In this document: one piece after another, positions 40,451-51,889 of the stretch | How the letters are laid out: every line of letters starts with the position of its first letter | Position numbering within the stretch: the stretch's first letter is position 1 | DNA from: Gnetum montanum | Lineage: Eukaryota > Streptophyta > Gnetopsida > Gnetales > Gnetaceae | Reading direction: 5' to 3' | Length of the DNA stretch: 64,000 nt | Assembly (NCBI GenBank): GCA_015680685.1 | Contig: MNCI01004170.1 | Span: forward strand, 1,626,382-1,690,381 | The notes under the pieces: model-generated | The model's input: only the letters and a program-made list of their open reading frames with translations | Databases searched by the model: none | What the model was told of the DNA's origin: nothing | Made by a program: the position numbers and the translations under genes

Positions 40451-42098
40451 ATGGAAGGGACATTCTAAATAAATCCACCAATGTTCAATGGGTTCAATTT
40501 TTCCTATTAGAAGGTAAGAATGTAAGGCTTCTTCAAGTCAATGGAGTTTGAGATTTGGGAGTCCATCCTCAAAGGTTACACACCACCTATTAACAGTGCA
40601 GTAAAGGCCCTCAAATCATGGAGCAAGTGGACATCAAAAGAAAGAGATAAGTTTATGTATGATTTCAAAGTAAAAAATTATTTATATTGTGCTTTAAATA
40701 ATTCTGAATTCAATAGGATAGTTTGTTGTAGAACTGCTAAGGAAATTTGGAAAACCTTAGAAGCTACTTATGAAGGCACATTCATAGTTAAATAATCTAG
40801 ACTTTTGGTCTAACAAAGTGAGTATGACAAACTCAAAATGAAATAAGTTGAAAAGATAAAACACTATTTCTATAGGGATAATGATCTAGTTGTAGCAATT
40901 ATAGGTACATGCAAGGACTTGCCTAAAATTGATATAATAATAAAGATAATTAGAACTCTACAACTTGAGTTTAGATCTAAGGTTACATCTATGGAAGAAA
41001 CTAGAGATTTTTCGATCTTTAAATTCAAAGAACTCCAAAGAACTCTTATTGCTTATGAAATGGAACTCATAAGTGAAGGATAATAAAAGAAAATCCCATT
41101 GACTTAAAGTCAACATCCAAAGAAAAGAAATTTATTGAGCAAGATGTGAGCAACAAAGATGAAATAGCTCTTCTTTTAAGAAGATTTCAATGGCTTCTTG
41201 TAAGAAAGGGAAAAAGTCTCAATCAATCGGGCCCCAACCAATCCAAGTTTAAAGATAAGGATAAAGGTAAAAAAAATTTAAATTCTAATTTTGATGCATT
41301 TTCAATAGAATTTTGGATATGTGGAGGAAAATTCCATGTGATCTTAGAATGTCCTAGCAATGGTAGGTTGTAATGAAAAAGAGGATCAATGGAGATATGA
41401 AAAAGACCAACTTCTACACTAGTTGGGATGATGGTGAGCAAAGTGAAGAAGAAGTGGATAACTGTACAAAAGATTCTTAGCTTATTTTCGTGGCTCTTAA
41501 TAATGAAAATATAGTACAAATTTCTAATGAATTAAGAGGTAAGTATGATGAATGGTATAGTGAATTAAGAGAAGAAATTCTTATCCTATATTATCTACTT
41601 AAGAAGATAAAGAAAAATATGAATAGAAAATTTTCTAAAATTCATACACTATCTTCCAAATTAAAAGGAGAAATATTAGACATAAAGGCTGAGATTCAAC
41701 TACTAACACCTTTAGATGAAGAAAAACGAAGGGATTCTCAAGAAGGAGGAATCCATGAAAATCAGCCTAGGAGTGAAGACTTGGAAGAAACCCCACAAGA
41801 TGATACAAGCTTTAGCTCAAATGTAATTAGGATTGAAAACCCTACTCTTGAGGAAAACACTTTATTTTTTTGTAAAAATTATAAAATTAAACAAGATTTT
41901 GATTATCCTCAAGTTGGACAAAATAACATTAATGGTTGGTCTTGTCAAAAGAAACCTAGTAAGGATAACTTGCAAGAAATAGAAACTTGGAATGGAAATG
42001 AGCTGAAAGTTCGAAAAATTCTTAAAAGAATGGATGATACAATATATGATCATAAATTATTTTATCTTGAAGAACATGAACAAGAAATGTTGTTATAA
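40451..42098 (+). pseudogene. Copia gag (UBN2-type), partly open
   Basis: Capsid precursor of a Ty1/copia element. ATG 40451 opens it; after early stops FNGFNFSY and KSMEFEIWESILKGYTPP give the usual copia N-terminus, followed by KVKNYLYCALNNSEFNRIVC, CRTAKEIWKTLEATYEG (the UBN2 signature). After more stops come SNKDEIALLLRRFQWLLVRK and a zinc knuckle whose first Cys is lost (FWICGGKFHVILECPS, about 41310-41355). The last 202 codons (41490-42098) are free of stops: a basic-acidic, coiled-coil-like C-terminal part with ELREEILILYYLLKKIKK. This stretch being open is notable among decayed frames but has no separate family likeness. Confidence 0.82.
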
Positions 42099-43165
42099 AA
42101 AAGAACTAATGAAAGAAAAAAAAAGAGTAAGGAAGCACCTCATGATAGAGGACCTCATCTCAAACTTCATTAGTCTTCTCCATTCCAAATGCAAATAAGG
42201 TAAGTCATGGTAAGTTTCTATCTCCTTGCTAGTTAAAATTTTGGTTTTTCATTGAATAGTTTGTAAATTTTCTTTTTGAAACATACATCTCTATCCATAG
42301 GGAAGAAGATCAAAATATTATGGCTATCTCTCATGCCTAAAAACGTTTAGCAACATACAAGTCATTAAAAAGGCATATTCTCGTAAAAAGGTAGAATCTG
42401 AGAATCTAGAATGGTATTGCATCCATGTCTATCATAAATTGCCTTTGATTTAATAATATCAAACTAAGTTCTATAGGAAATGTTTAGTTGATTGATCAAG
42501 AGGAAATAAATATATTTTTTTTTTATCCAAGATTCTTTTTTCTTTTTTCATTGAATTACATAATTCCTTTTTAGAGTAAGGTAGTAAAGAAATTATCTTT
42601 ATGAAAAAAATAAGCACATATGTAGGGGGATCTTGAAGCTCATAAATTATTATGAGCATCCCTAAATGAAAGTGTATGAAATTTTTTTTGAAGGCTTATT
42701 CATCTGCTACTAGAGAAATATTTTTAGTTCAATCTTTAAAATATCTACTAACTTTTAGTGATCATCAATTACTTTATGAATATTAGTTTCTAAGATTTTT
42801 AGCATGATAAGTGATGTCCTTTTGACCCTTCCTTATAAGCTAGATATATGTGGCATGAAATTACTAAGCCCTTATTGATGCCTCAAAAGAAGTAGAATAT
42901 AGAATCCTTATAAAATCATGTGATATTGGTTTATAGCTTATTCAAATAAGTTACCTAATTTTACTTGTTTAAACTTTAGACATTAGCCTTTTTTTTAAAA
43001 TTATCTTGAACATAAATTGAAAGGCTTGGCTTAGTTGTATTTGGATTAGCCATGGGTTACCAACAAGAGCATAGCTCTTAATTGGAATGTGGTTTGTCAA
43101 ACTGATGAAACAATGTTATCTAATTAACTAATTTTGTAAATACTTATGTCTCTATGATAGTACAA
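42099..43165 (+). other. Copia internal region after gag, noncoding
   Basis: No integrase, reverse transcriptase or RNase H motif recognised. Two donor-like words, AAGGTAAGTC and ATGGTAAGTT, stand at 42195-42213. B2 inserted after 43170. Confidence 0.5.
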
Positions 43166-43498
43166 CACACTTTAATGATAGAAAACATCTGTGGCTAGAA
43201 CACCAAGGGGTTCATGGGTGCATAGTGTTATCCCATGTTTGCCCGAGGCATTGGTGGAGGTGGAGGCAGAGTGCCCTGGATGATCTTGTCGATCGAATAG
43301 GGACTTTGCTAGCTGCAACTCTATCTCTATGATAGTACAACACACTATAATGATGGAAAACATCTATGGCTAGAACACCAAGGGGTTCATGGATGCATAG
43401 TGTTACCCGATGTCTGCCCGAGGCCTTGGTGGAGGTGGAGGCAAAGTGCCCTGGATGATCTTGTCGATCGAATAGGGACTTTGCTAGCTACAACTAAG
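43149..43498. repeat. 175-bp tandem duplication across the copia/B2 junction
   Basis: 43149-43323 and 43324-43498 are near-identical (TCTCTATGATAGTACAACAC at both starts). Each unit has 22 bases of copia flank followed by the first part of the B2 LTR, so the duplication happened after B2 inserted. Confidence 0.88.
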
Positions 43499-44763
43499 GT
43501 GGTGGGTGTAACCAAGGGTGGTGTCGTTAGCCAAACATGAAAATGCAAATAATTTGAAATGGTGCTAAGTGTCAAAGCAGTGTTTTGTGATGCTAAGTGT
43601 AGAGCATAGCCATGGAATGGGGGCAAGCATAGCCAAGGGTTTTGATCAAAAAAAGGGTGTCAACCCATAGAGACTACCACCTGAGTGTAGTACAATGTGA
43701 TGAAACATGAAAAAATGCAAAAAGATGCAAGAAAAATGTAACAAAATGCTAGAAATGGGAGAGACCAATAGAACACCACCCCAAATTAGAGTGTAGTTAC
43801 CTCCCCAAATTGGAGCATAGTTACCTCCAAAAGGGTCTTAGAAGGTACATAATGTACAACAAGTGTAGTAGAAGCCTAGTCATAGTCTCCATGGTGTCGG
43901 GCCATGAAGTCTGGCACTCACTATGATGAATCATGCCTGCTGGGTTGGTCACCAAAGTGTACCATGTGATGTTCTACAAGGCTACAATGGGGCTACGGTG
44001 TATCGTGCGATGCAAGACTATAATGGGGTCATGGTTTACTATGTGTTGTAGCTATGCCTCTTTATTGGTGTGGTGTGCTCTAGGTCTTATTCACCCACGA
44101 AGCTAAGTGCCAAGATGCCAAAATTCCAAATGCCAAATGAAAGTGCCAACTACCAACCTCCTAAAATGTTAGGGGTCCATGGGTATTTATAAGGCTAGGG
44201 TTAGCCCAAAATGCAGATCAGGTGCCACGTGGTAGTGCGGTAGGTGGGACTATGAGAAAAATTTATAAAATTTTCTAAGTCTAGAGGTGACTAGAAAAAG
44301 TTCAAAAAACTTTCTAACTCTAGTTGCTATGCTCACTATGCTCACCCCTTGCTATGCCCACTACACTCTATAGCATAGTCCTAACAATTAGAAAAAAGTT
44401 TGTAAAATTGGTGTTTCGTGCTAGCTACATTAGCTATTCTTTGGAGCATAGCCCAATAGTTAGGCAAATTTTGGAAAAAAAAAAAGAACTGAAGTCTAGC
44501 ATTGCTACACTCAAGAGCATAGTAGGAGGAATGGAAGCATAGTAGGACACTTAGAACAATTTCCTTGACCATTGTTGACACTTAGAAAATTTTGTAAATC
44601 TAGCAATTGGAGTTAACTACACTCTCCATTGGGTAGACTATGCTTTGATGCAATAGAAAGCATAGTCACAGTAGTTAGAAAAATTTGTGAAAGATGCCAT
44701 TGTTCTAAGACTTAGCCAAATTTGTAGTCAAGAAGTGGTAGCCAAAATTTTTGTGGTGTTTCA
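43171..44763 (-). repeat. B2 3' LTR (left copy)
   Basis: Partner of 49922-51292. Plus-strand start TTTAATGATAG (TATAATGATGG in the second duplicated unit, 43346), end TTGTGGTGTTTCA. Minus-strand core promoter words: CCACGTGGCACC (44223-44234), GGCTAACCCTAGCC then TTATAAATACCC (44181-44206). Confidence 0.9.
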
Positions 44764-44832
44764 TTGGCCCCTCTTTGTTGATGTATAGAGAAGTGACTCG
44801 AGAGACATTGACAAAGAATCACAAAACACCAC
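44753..44832 (-). promoter_or_regulatory. B2 PPT and adjoining hairpin
   Basis: Minus strand CAACAAAGAGGGGCCAA precedes the LTR. Inverted arms CTTTGTTGATGT (44773-44784) and ACATTGACAAAG (44805-44816) pair at 10 of 12 bases; outer arms GTGGTGTTT (44753-44761) and AAACACCAC pair across the LTR border, as in B1. Confidence 0.75.
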
Positions 44833-45899
44833 AATAGATGTGGCACCAACATTGCTCATTGGTACTAGATCAAGTGTCATTCCACCATGTTCAAGAGTGT
44901 TGTGGATAGTGGCATGTTGAGGGAAATGGATGTAGGTAATGTGTTAGGGATGATAGAGGGAGATGAAATGCAAACAAGATGTCATGATGCAAGGTGTGGA
45001 GTCAGCATGACTAACTATGACCAAGGCATCAAGGTGGCTAACTCCTAAAATGTTGACCTCTTGTTAGAGTGCTTATGAGAGAGTCAAGGTATGGACTCAA
45101 GGTTAGGCTAGTTGCGAAATTGCAGCATTGTCAATTTTCTTAGGGATGTGCTTTTCCCTCTTTGATTTTTTTTTATTTTTTTTTCTTGCTTTTTATTTTG
45201 CTTCTTTACTTTGCTACAAGGCAAACCTTCGTTGGGTTTTTCATATTGCAAAATGTCAGTTGTAAGGTGTTGGCCATTCAGTGGACTGCATGCCACAAGA
45301 TAGGTTTTACTTTGACGCAACCACATTGTGCTTGTAGGATAGGTGTTTCCTCCCTAAGATGAGTTACGTTACATCCACTTAGGCTTTGACTTACTAGCAA
45401 AGGCTCCCCATGGTATGTGTTATGTTACATTATCCTTGGGTTCTATGGTTGACATGAAGAGAATGCCATATGTGTCATAGTGCATATGCACCTGAGGGAT
45501 GTGTAATCATGAGTATGCAAGGTATGAGAGGCTATTAGGATGAAGGAGTGGATGTGCATAGGCTATAACAAGATGAAGAGGATGTGCACTCTTGAGTCAA
45601 TTTAAGGCCACGACAGGCCATAAGTTGCTAGTTTAAAACCATTTCGGGTTGTGGACTAGTTTAAGGCCTTTGTAGGCCATGAGTTTTTTTGTAGTTTTAG
45701 TTTTATGATTTTTATATGTTTTTAGTGTTTTTCAAATGTAATGCATAAGCTAAGTTGATGAATGCATAAACAAAGCAATAAATTCTTGAACAAAATAAAA
45801 TGTGTGATCTAAGCGAGCAAGCAAAATGTAAATGCATAGGCTAGTGCAATGCAAACGAAAGTAGAAAATGCATGACAAGTGGAGGCAAGGGGTAGCCAG
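44833..45899. other. B2 noncoding tail
   Basis: No protein recognised. 45595-45690 repeats a TAGTTTAAGGCC motif three times and 45835-45862 matches B1 5980-6010. The T-run at 45160-45190 gives chance ORFs on both strands. Confidence 0.5.
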
Positions 45900-46752
45900 G
45901 TGCCTAGCACATTTTTTGCCAAGGGAGTGCCTTGATCAGGTAGTTTTTCCTAATATGGTTTAGATTAGAAGAGGCGTAGGGCCTAGGGTCCTCTAGAAGG
46001 ATATTGGCTTCAACCACTTGTTTGGGTGTGTCAACCTTATGCATTATGTTGGTTGCCATAGATGCATCACCAAGAAACTCCACCTCTGACACTTACTCCA
46101 TGTCTATGTTGTGGATAGCTAGAGAGGAGGCATTATTACCATGGATGATAACTTAACCAAGTTTGTATGGAAGGTGGACTTCTTGGTGGATGAGAGAGAA
46201 GATAGCCTCTAGTTGAGCTAACCAAGGCCTGCCCAAGATTAGGTTGAAGCCTGACATCTCCTCTATGATAGTGAAATCTATGCTAGTGGGGAATTTCTCT
46301 ACTACAAAAAAGGCTATGTTGATTATACCCCTAATAGTGATGCATGATTTGTTGAAGGATTTTAGATACATAGTTTTGGTTGGCATGATTTTGTCTGCCA
46401 AGCCTAGCTTATCTATGACAAAGTATAAGACTTTGTTTGTTGCTACACCATCATTGACATGCACTTTGTAAATTGTGCACTGCCCAACACATACGCTAAT
46501 GAATAGTGGAGTTATAGTGACCTCCCTTCATTTGGGGTTGATCTTGACTACATCATTGTGAAACACTAGTGATGTTGAACCCAATTCATATGGTGCAAGG
46601 GGCAACATCATTGCACAGATGATGTTCTCATTTGTAGGGATGTCCTCCATAATAGGAATGGAGGCCAACATTTGGGCCAATGCTTGACAGTGAGTAGATG
46701 GGGTCATGACCAAGTTGTATAAGCTCAACGTTGTGTTCTTTTTCTTGAGCAT
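45900..46752 (-). pseudogene. B2 retropepsin-like protease region, broken
   Basis: Minus-strand protease region equivalent to B1 6200-6865. In order: LKKKNTTLSLYNLVMT, FHNDVVKINPK, then MHVNDGVATNKVLYFVIDKL, where the catalytic Asp of the D-x-G site is replaced by Asn; FTIIEEMSGFNLILGRPWLA keeps the I-L-G-R-P-W-L motif intact, and then SLIHQEVHLPYKLGK. The end (46092-45904) is open for 62 codons. Few stops, but the lost Asp makes this copy catalytically dead on its own. No RT follows. Confidence 0.8.
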
Positions 46753-47400
46753 TTATTTAACCTAGGTTAGTGTAGCTACAAAGTCCTTGTCATTGGCTAT
46801 TGTCTTAGCCTTGACTTCCTCCATGTGACTTGAGAGAAAGATCTCTCACAGAGGGGACTTGGGCTTGGGTTGCTTGGCCTACTTGGGGGTAGGGGCTCAA
46901 GTGCTCAATTTTTGCTTGCTAGTGATGGCCTTTGCTTTGGCCATGGGGGTTGTGAGGTGCTTATTTTTCCTCTTGTGTTTCCATTTGGTAGGCCTACCCA
47001 AGCTGCTAGTGCAATCAACCCTTGAAGGAGGAGAGACTGAGACATTGTCCAATGTTGGGCCTTGGGTAGGTGAGGGGCCATCACATTGTGGCACCCTTAT
47101 GACAAATGGTGGTTTAGGATTTGTTTTGGGGCTAACTCAATGTGTCACCTTGATGATGAAAGGTTGCTTAGCAATTGTTGTTACTACGTCATGCCAGTTT
47201 AATGTCTTAACGGATGGTTGGTTTGGTTGCTAGTTTAATGTCTTAGTGAATGACTGCTTTTAAACCTTGACAATAAAGGGTGTTGTGGTGCCTGAGGTGA
47301 TACTTTGATAACAAAGAGGGGCCTCTTTCTTATAGAGTCCAAAGGGATCCTTTGCATGCTAGGAGGCATGTGGCTGACAAAAGGTTATTATGCAAGTTTA
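46753..47400 (-). pseudogene. B2 Gag-protease linker
   Basis: Minus strand, with KQPFIIKV, KPPFVIRVPQ, GPSPTQGPT and a basic run (KRKNKHLTTPMAKAKAITSK) as in B1. Two copies of the TAGTTTAATGTCTTA motif stand at about 47199 and 47231. Stops present. Confidence 0.55.
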
Positions 47401-49328
47401 GACTTGCCACCTATGCTAATGGATTTTATGACATAGGGGGCATCCTTTGCATTGGATTAGCTTGTTGATTCAAGCACCAATTGACCCTATTCTATCATTC
47501 TTTGTAGGTCATCCTACAAAGCATGATAGTTGTCCATACTATGACCAAACATCTAGTGGTAATGACAAGGGGCTTGTTTGGTACTACTGAAGTGGGGTTT
47601 CTTAGTAGTTCATAGCACATGTTATGTTTTTGGGCAATCTTTGATATGTGTTTATATTAGATTCACCTAGCTTTTAAGACTTTGTCTAGTAGTTTAGAGG
47701 GTTCCATTAGTAGTAGTGTATACTTTGAGTGATCCTTGTGCTCAAAGTTCGGCCTTGGGGTGGCCCTTACTGATGTAGGTGAGTTGGCAAATTTTTGAGC
47801 TAGGGCCTTGGGCTACTTAGCCATTGATCCCCAATTGGTTGCTTTTGTGCTTATGAACACTATTTCCATTGTTGCATTTTTCTTCTGTGCATGTTGATTT
47901 CTGTAGGCCATGTAGGCCAAGTCATTGTTGGCTTGTGCTACCTCCTCTATGCCCTTCGTTTGGGTAAAGTCTTGGTTGAGAGACTTTGGGACCAGGTAAT
48001 ACAGTTTGAACTTGATGAAGTCATTTATTGCACCCTTGAAGATGGCCAGTAGGTGCGTCTCTACTAGGGGTTCATGCATTTCACTCAATGCAACATTCTA
48101 GCATTGGAGGAATTTTGGCATGGTCTTTAGGGGCCCCTTCTTGACTTGCATGAGCTGGTTGAGGGTTGTTTTAGGCTTTAGGTTGTACTTGAAGCATGTC
48201 ACAAACTAGCTTATGATATCCTTCAAAGAAGAGATTGAGGCCTTGGGTAGCACATGATATTGGTCTAAGGCCTTGCTAGTGAGTGACATGGGGAACATGC
48301 ACATGATGGCATGTGGTCAGGCTTGAATGAGTAGGCACTTAGATCGAAATATGACCAAGTGTGCATTGGGGTCTCCTTCATCATTGTACTTGATGAGTTG
48401 AGGTAGCGGGACCCTGGTTGGGAGAGTCAAGGCTAGGACCAAATTTATGGGGTCATCTTGATAGAAGTCCACCACCTTGATGGTTTTGGAGGAGGTAGCT
48501 TTGAGTTGGTTGATCTTCTCTATCAAACTTTTGATCAACTAGAATGCCTAATCCAAGCTTGGGGATGTGCTTGCTGATTGCATTGGCTAGGATTGTGTTG
48601 GTTGTATAGCATAGGATCATATTGTTGGTTGCAGAGTTTACTAGTTTAACATCTTAGAAAATGATTGTTGCTAGTTGAACATCATTGTGAATGAGTTTAG
48701 TTGATGTGTTGGCTAAGGGATGAGCATGGTGACCAAGGTGGGCCACACACAAGTGGGTTTGATGGATGCTGTGGATGCCAATGAGACAACCAGGACATAC
48801 AATGCCTAAATTTTCTAGAGCTGGGAGGTGGCCCCTACATGAGCATAAGCTTGGGAAAATGCAGCAATCACCTACAAGGAAGGCTAAATTGGCATGGTCA
48901 TTGGAGAGGATGGGTGGACCAAACTAAGGAGGGGCTATACTAGGGAGTTCTTGTTGGAAGATGGTGTAGAGGGGGCTCTCATGTTGGGAGCAGGCCTCAA
49001 ACTCATCTTCTTCCTCCTATGAGGCTTCCTCATAGGTTGTCCCTACATCATGCTCATTTTCATGGATGAGTTGTGAGAATAGCTGGTGGTAAGACTCCAT
49101 GAATGGGATTATCTCAAACAAGAAGGCATTGTACTCCCATTCGTCTTGGTGGACTCATTCATAGTCCTATTTTGGTGCCAAGTTAAGGTAATCCACTAGT
49201 AATCCTACTTGGATTTTAGCACAAACAAAATTGTATTGTTCATGGCTTAGCGTGGCACACTTTGGGTGGATCATGGTGTCAAATGTGTTAGACATCGATG
49301 TGGAAGGTTGATCTAGATTCATGTTCAT
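47401..49328 (-). pseudogene. B2 gag (Tat-like), broken
   Basis: Minus-strand capsid/nucleocapsid precursor. The open N-terminus from ATG 49328 (MNMNLDQPSTSMSNTFD) precedes an acidic region. The core runs about 48538-47813: KVVDFYQDDPINLVLALTLP, VPLPQLIKYNDEGDPNAHLV, FRSKCLLIQAWPHAIMCMFP, then NVALSEMHEPLVETHLLAIF, KGAINDFIKFKLYYL. The C-terminal zinc-knuckle relative reads CHYHxMFGHSMDNYHAL (about 47570-47520) and DDLQRMIE, as in B1, again with Tyr for the last Cys. That both copies share this change suggests it is inherited. Frame shifts and stops in the middle. Confidence 0.8.
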
Positions 49329-49374
49329 AGGTCAAGTTGTGAGAGTTGCTATTTGCAAAGAATGGCTAACTCTA

Positions 49375-49690
49375 AAAACTGAAAAAAAATGACTAAGTCT
49401 ACCCGTAGTAGAAAAATGGCTAAGTATAAAAATGTAGAAAAATAGCTAAGTGTAAAAATGCAAAAAAATGGCTAAGTATGGAAACTACAAAAAACTGACT
49501 AAGTGTAAAACTATAGAAAATTGGCTAAGTATGAAACTGCAAGATTTGGCTAAGTATGAAAATGCAAAAAAAATTCTAAGTATGAAAATGTAGAAAAAAT
49601 TACTAAGTATGAAAATGTAGAAAAAATGCTAAGTATGGAAATGTAGAAAAAATGCTAACTGTGAAAGCTGCTGAAAATGGCTAACTCTGG
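49375..49690. repeat. B2 leader minisatellite, ~25-bp GGCTAAGTATGAAAATG units
   Basis: About 12 units, for example ATGGCTAAGTATGAAAATGC and GCTAAGTATGGAAATGTAG, A-rich between. Same place as the B1 array, different unit. Confidence 0.88.
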
Positions 49691-49899
49691 TGCTATGCTA
49701 GAGCTAGCTACACTCTCTACATTGAGAGTCAGCTACGCTTTCTTGAGTGTTGAGAATTTTGGTTAAGTGCCAAAGATACGCTTTGGCTTTTATCTATTAA
49801 GGTTCTAGGGGAACCAACAACAGGGTCTAATCTACACCAAACAATTATGGAGAGAGCACATGGGACATTAATCAGAAAATGTAGAAGGAAATGGCGAGG

Positions 49900-49921
49900 C
49901 CCTCCTTCTAGTGCCAAAAAA
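49900..49921 (-). other. B2 primer-binding-site-like motif
   Basis: Minus strand TGGCACTAGAAGGAGGG after a five-base spacer, equal in position to B1 9818-9839. Confidence 0.7.
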
Positions 49922-51292
49922 TATAATGACTAAAAATGTTGGCAACTGGAACACGAAGGGGTTCATGAGTGCACAGTCTAACCCCATGTTTGCCCAAGGG
50001 CCTTGGTGGAGGTAGAGGCGAAGTTCCCTACACAGTCTTGTCAATCGAACAGAAATTTTGCTGGCTACAATCGAGGTGGTGGGTGCAACTAGGGGTGGCA
50101 TGGTTAGCCAAAAATGCAAATGCAAACAACATGAAATGATGCTAAGTGTTAAAATGATTTTTCATGGTGCTAAGTGCAGATCATAGCCATAGAATGGGGG
50201 TAAGCATAGCCAAGGGTTTTGACCAAAATGAGGATGTCAACCTACGAAGACTACCACCTAAGCATAGTACATGATGACACATGAAAAAATTCAAAAAGAC
50301 ATAAGAAAATGCTAGAAATGGGAGAGAGTAATGGAAAACAATCCCAAATTGAAGCATAATTAACTTCAAAAGGATCTTATAAGGTTCATAATGTACAATA
50401 GGCACAGTGGAAATGTAGTCATAGTTTTAGTGGTGTCAGGCCATGAAGTCTGGCACTTGCCATGATGAACCATGCTTATCGAATTGGCCACTACAGTGTA
50501 CCATGTAGTGTTCTACAGGGCTACAATGGGGTTGTGTTATATTGTGTGGTGTAGGACTACAACAAGGCCACAGTGTACCGTGTGGTGCAGCTATGCCCCT
50601 CTACCGATGTGGTGTGCTCTAGGTCTTGTTTGCCCACGAAGCTAAGTGCCAAGATGCCAAATGCCAAATGAAAGTGCCAACTACCAACCTCTTAAAAAAT
50701 TGGTGGTCTAGGGGTTTTTATAAGGCTAGGGTTAGCCAAAAATGTGGATTGGATGCCACATGGTAGTGTAATAGGTGGGACTATGGGAAAAATTCAAAAA
50801 AATTTCTAAGTCCAAAGGTGATCAAAAAAAGTTCAAAAATTTTTCTAACTTTGGTTGCTACACTCGCTACCCCTTTCTATGCTCACTACGATCTAGAGCA
50901 TAGTCCCGATAGTTAGAAATTTTTTTGCAAAACTGGTGTTCTGTTCTAGCTATGCTCTAGAGTGTAGCCCAATAGTTAGGCAAATTTTGCAACAAAAAAA
51001 TAATTTGACATCCAAAGCTGCTATGCTTGCTACACTCAAGAGTGTAGCAAGAGGAATGGGAGCATAGCAGGACACTTAGAGCAATTTTTGCAACCATTGT
51101 TGACACTTAGAAAATTTTGCAAATCTAGTAGTTAGAGCTAACTACACTCTTCACTAGGCCAACTACACTTTGATGTAGTGGGGAGCACAGTCCCAGCACT
51201 TAGAAAAATTTGTGGAAAGTTCCATCGTTCTGACACTTAGCCAAATTTTTGTGTAGTCAAGAAGCAGTAGCCCAAATTTTTGTGATGTTTCA
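49922..51292 (-). repeat. B2 5' LTR (right copy), 1371 bp
   Basis: Plus-strand ends TATAATGAC and GTGATGTTTCA. Minus-strand TATA region TTATAAAAACCCC preceded by GGCTAACCCTAGCC at 50711-50737. Followed by TSD CACAC (51293-51297). Confidence 0.92.
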
Positions 51293-51297
51293 CACAC

Positions 51298-51889
51298 TAT
51301 GAATATATCTTCTTAGAGTACTTAAGCCCTCTATTACTAGTACAAACTAAAGAAGTACTCATACTTTCATTATGAAATCTTATTATGATATTCTAAAAAT
51401 GATTGGATAATATACCTCAAGATACATGTGATCCATATGAATATCCTAGAAATTGATTTATCTCTTGACCTAAAGACTAATCTATAAATTCCTTATATGT
51501 TAGGTACTAACTGGATGAAAATTATGCATTTTTTTTGTCTATTTTGTTGCTTAGCTCCACTACTTTTGATGATGTCTTAAAAGGGAAAAAATTTTGGTAT
51601 TATTTTTTATATTGTTATCAATTATTTATTGTGGTCATACTAAGAATTAGATATATAGATCAAATTGATTATGCTATTATGGACATCATTTGTAAGTATG
51701 TGATTGTGATGTGATATGATAGTGAAATGACTGAATAACTATGATTCATGGAATATAGTGCACTATCGGGAATCTGTGAATATATTTAAACTAGTGTCAT
51801 GAGCAATATTGCAATTATATGTCTTAATGATCTCTAGAGACTACTAACCCTTTTTCTTAAGTTTTGGACATCACCAAAAAGGGGGATAT
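51298..51889 (+). other. Copia internal region, 3' part, with PPT
   Basis: Continues the copia element after B2; no coding motif. CTACTTTTGATGATGTCTTA (51550-51569) and ACATCACCAAAAAGGGGGAT (51868-51887) are typical of the sequence before copia 3' LTRs; AAAAAGGGGGA is the PPT. Confidence 0.75.

Larger units (their letters stand above)
43171..51292 (-). mobile_element. B2: non-autonomous Tat-like gypsy element (gag-protease only)
   Basis: Minus-strand LTR element inside the copia element. LTRs 43171-44763 (includes a 175-bp duplication) and 49922-51292 (1371 bp); TSD CACAC at 43166-43170 and 51293-51297. Minus-strand order matches B1: 5' LTR, PBS-like site, leader minisatellite, gag, repeat linker, protease, short noncoding tail, PPT with hairpin, 3' LTR. 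LTR sequence is of another subfamily than B1 and close to the solo LTR at 56097. No RT, RNase H or integrase. Confidence 0.9.

Noticed and set aside
41490-42098. 202-codon open frame as an independent gene
   Set aside because: It continues the copia gag after the zinc knuckle, with no own start context; kept as part of gag.
42120-43170. Copia RNase H remnant suggested by a stretch near 42880 (ASKEVEY)
   Set aside because: One short likeness to the S-T-x-A-E-Y motif, no neighbouring motifs in order; not enough.
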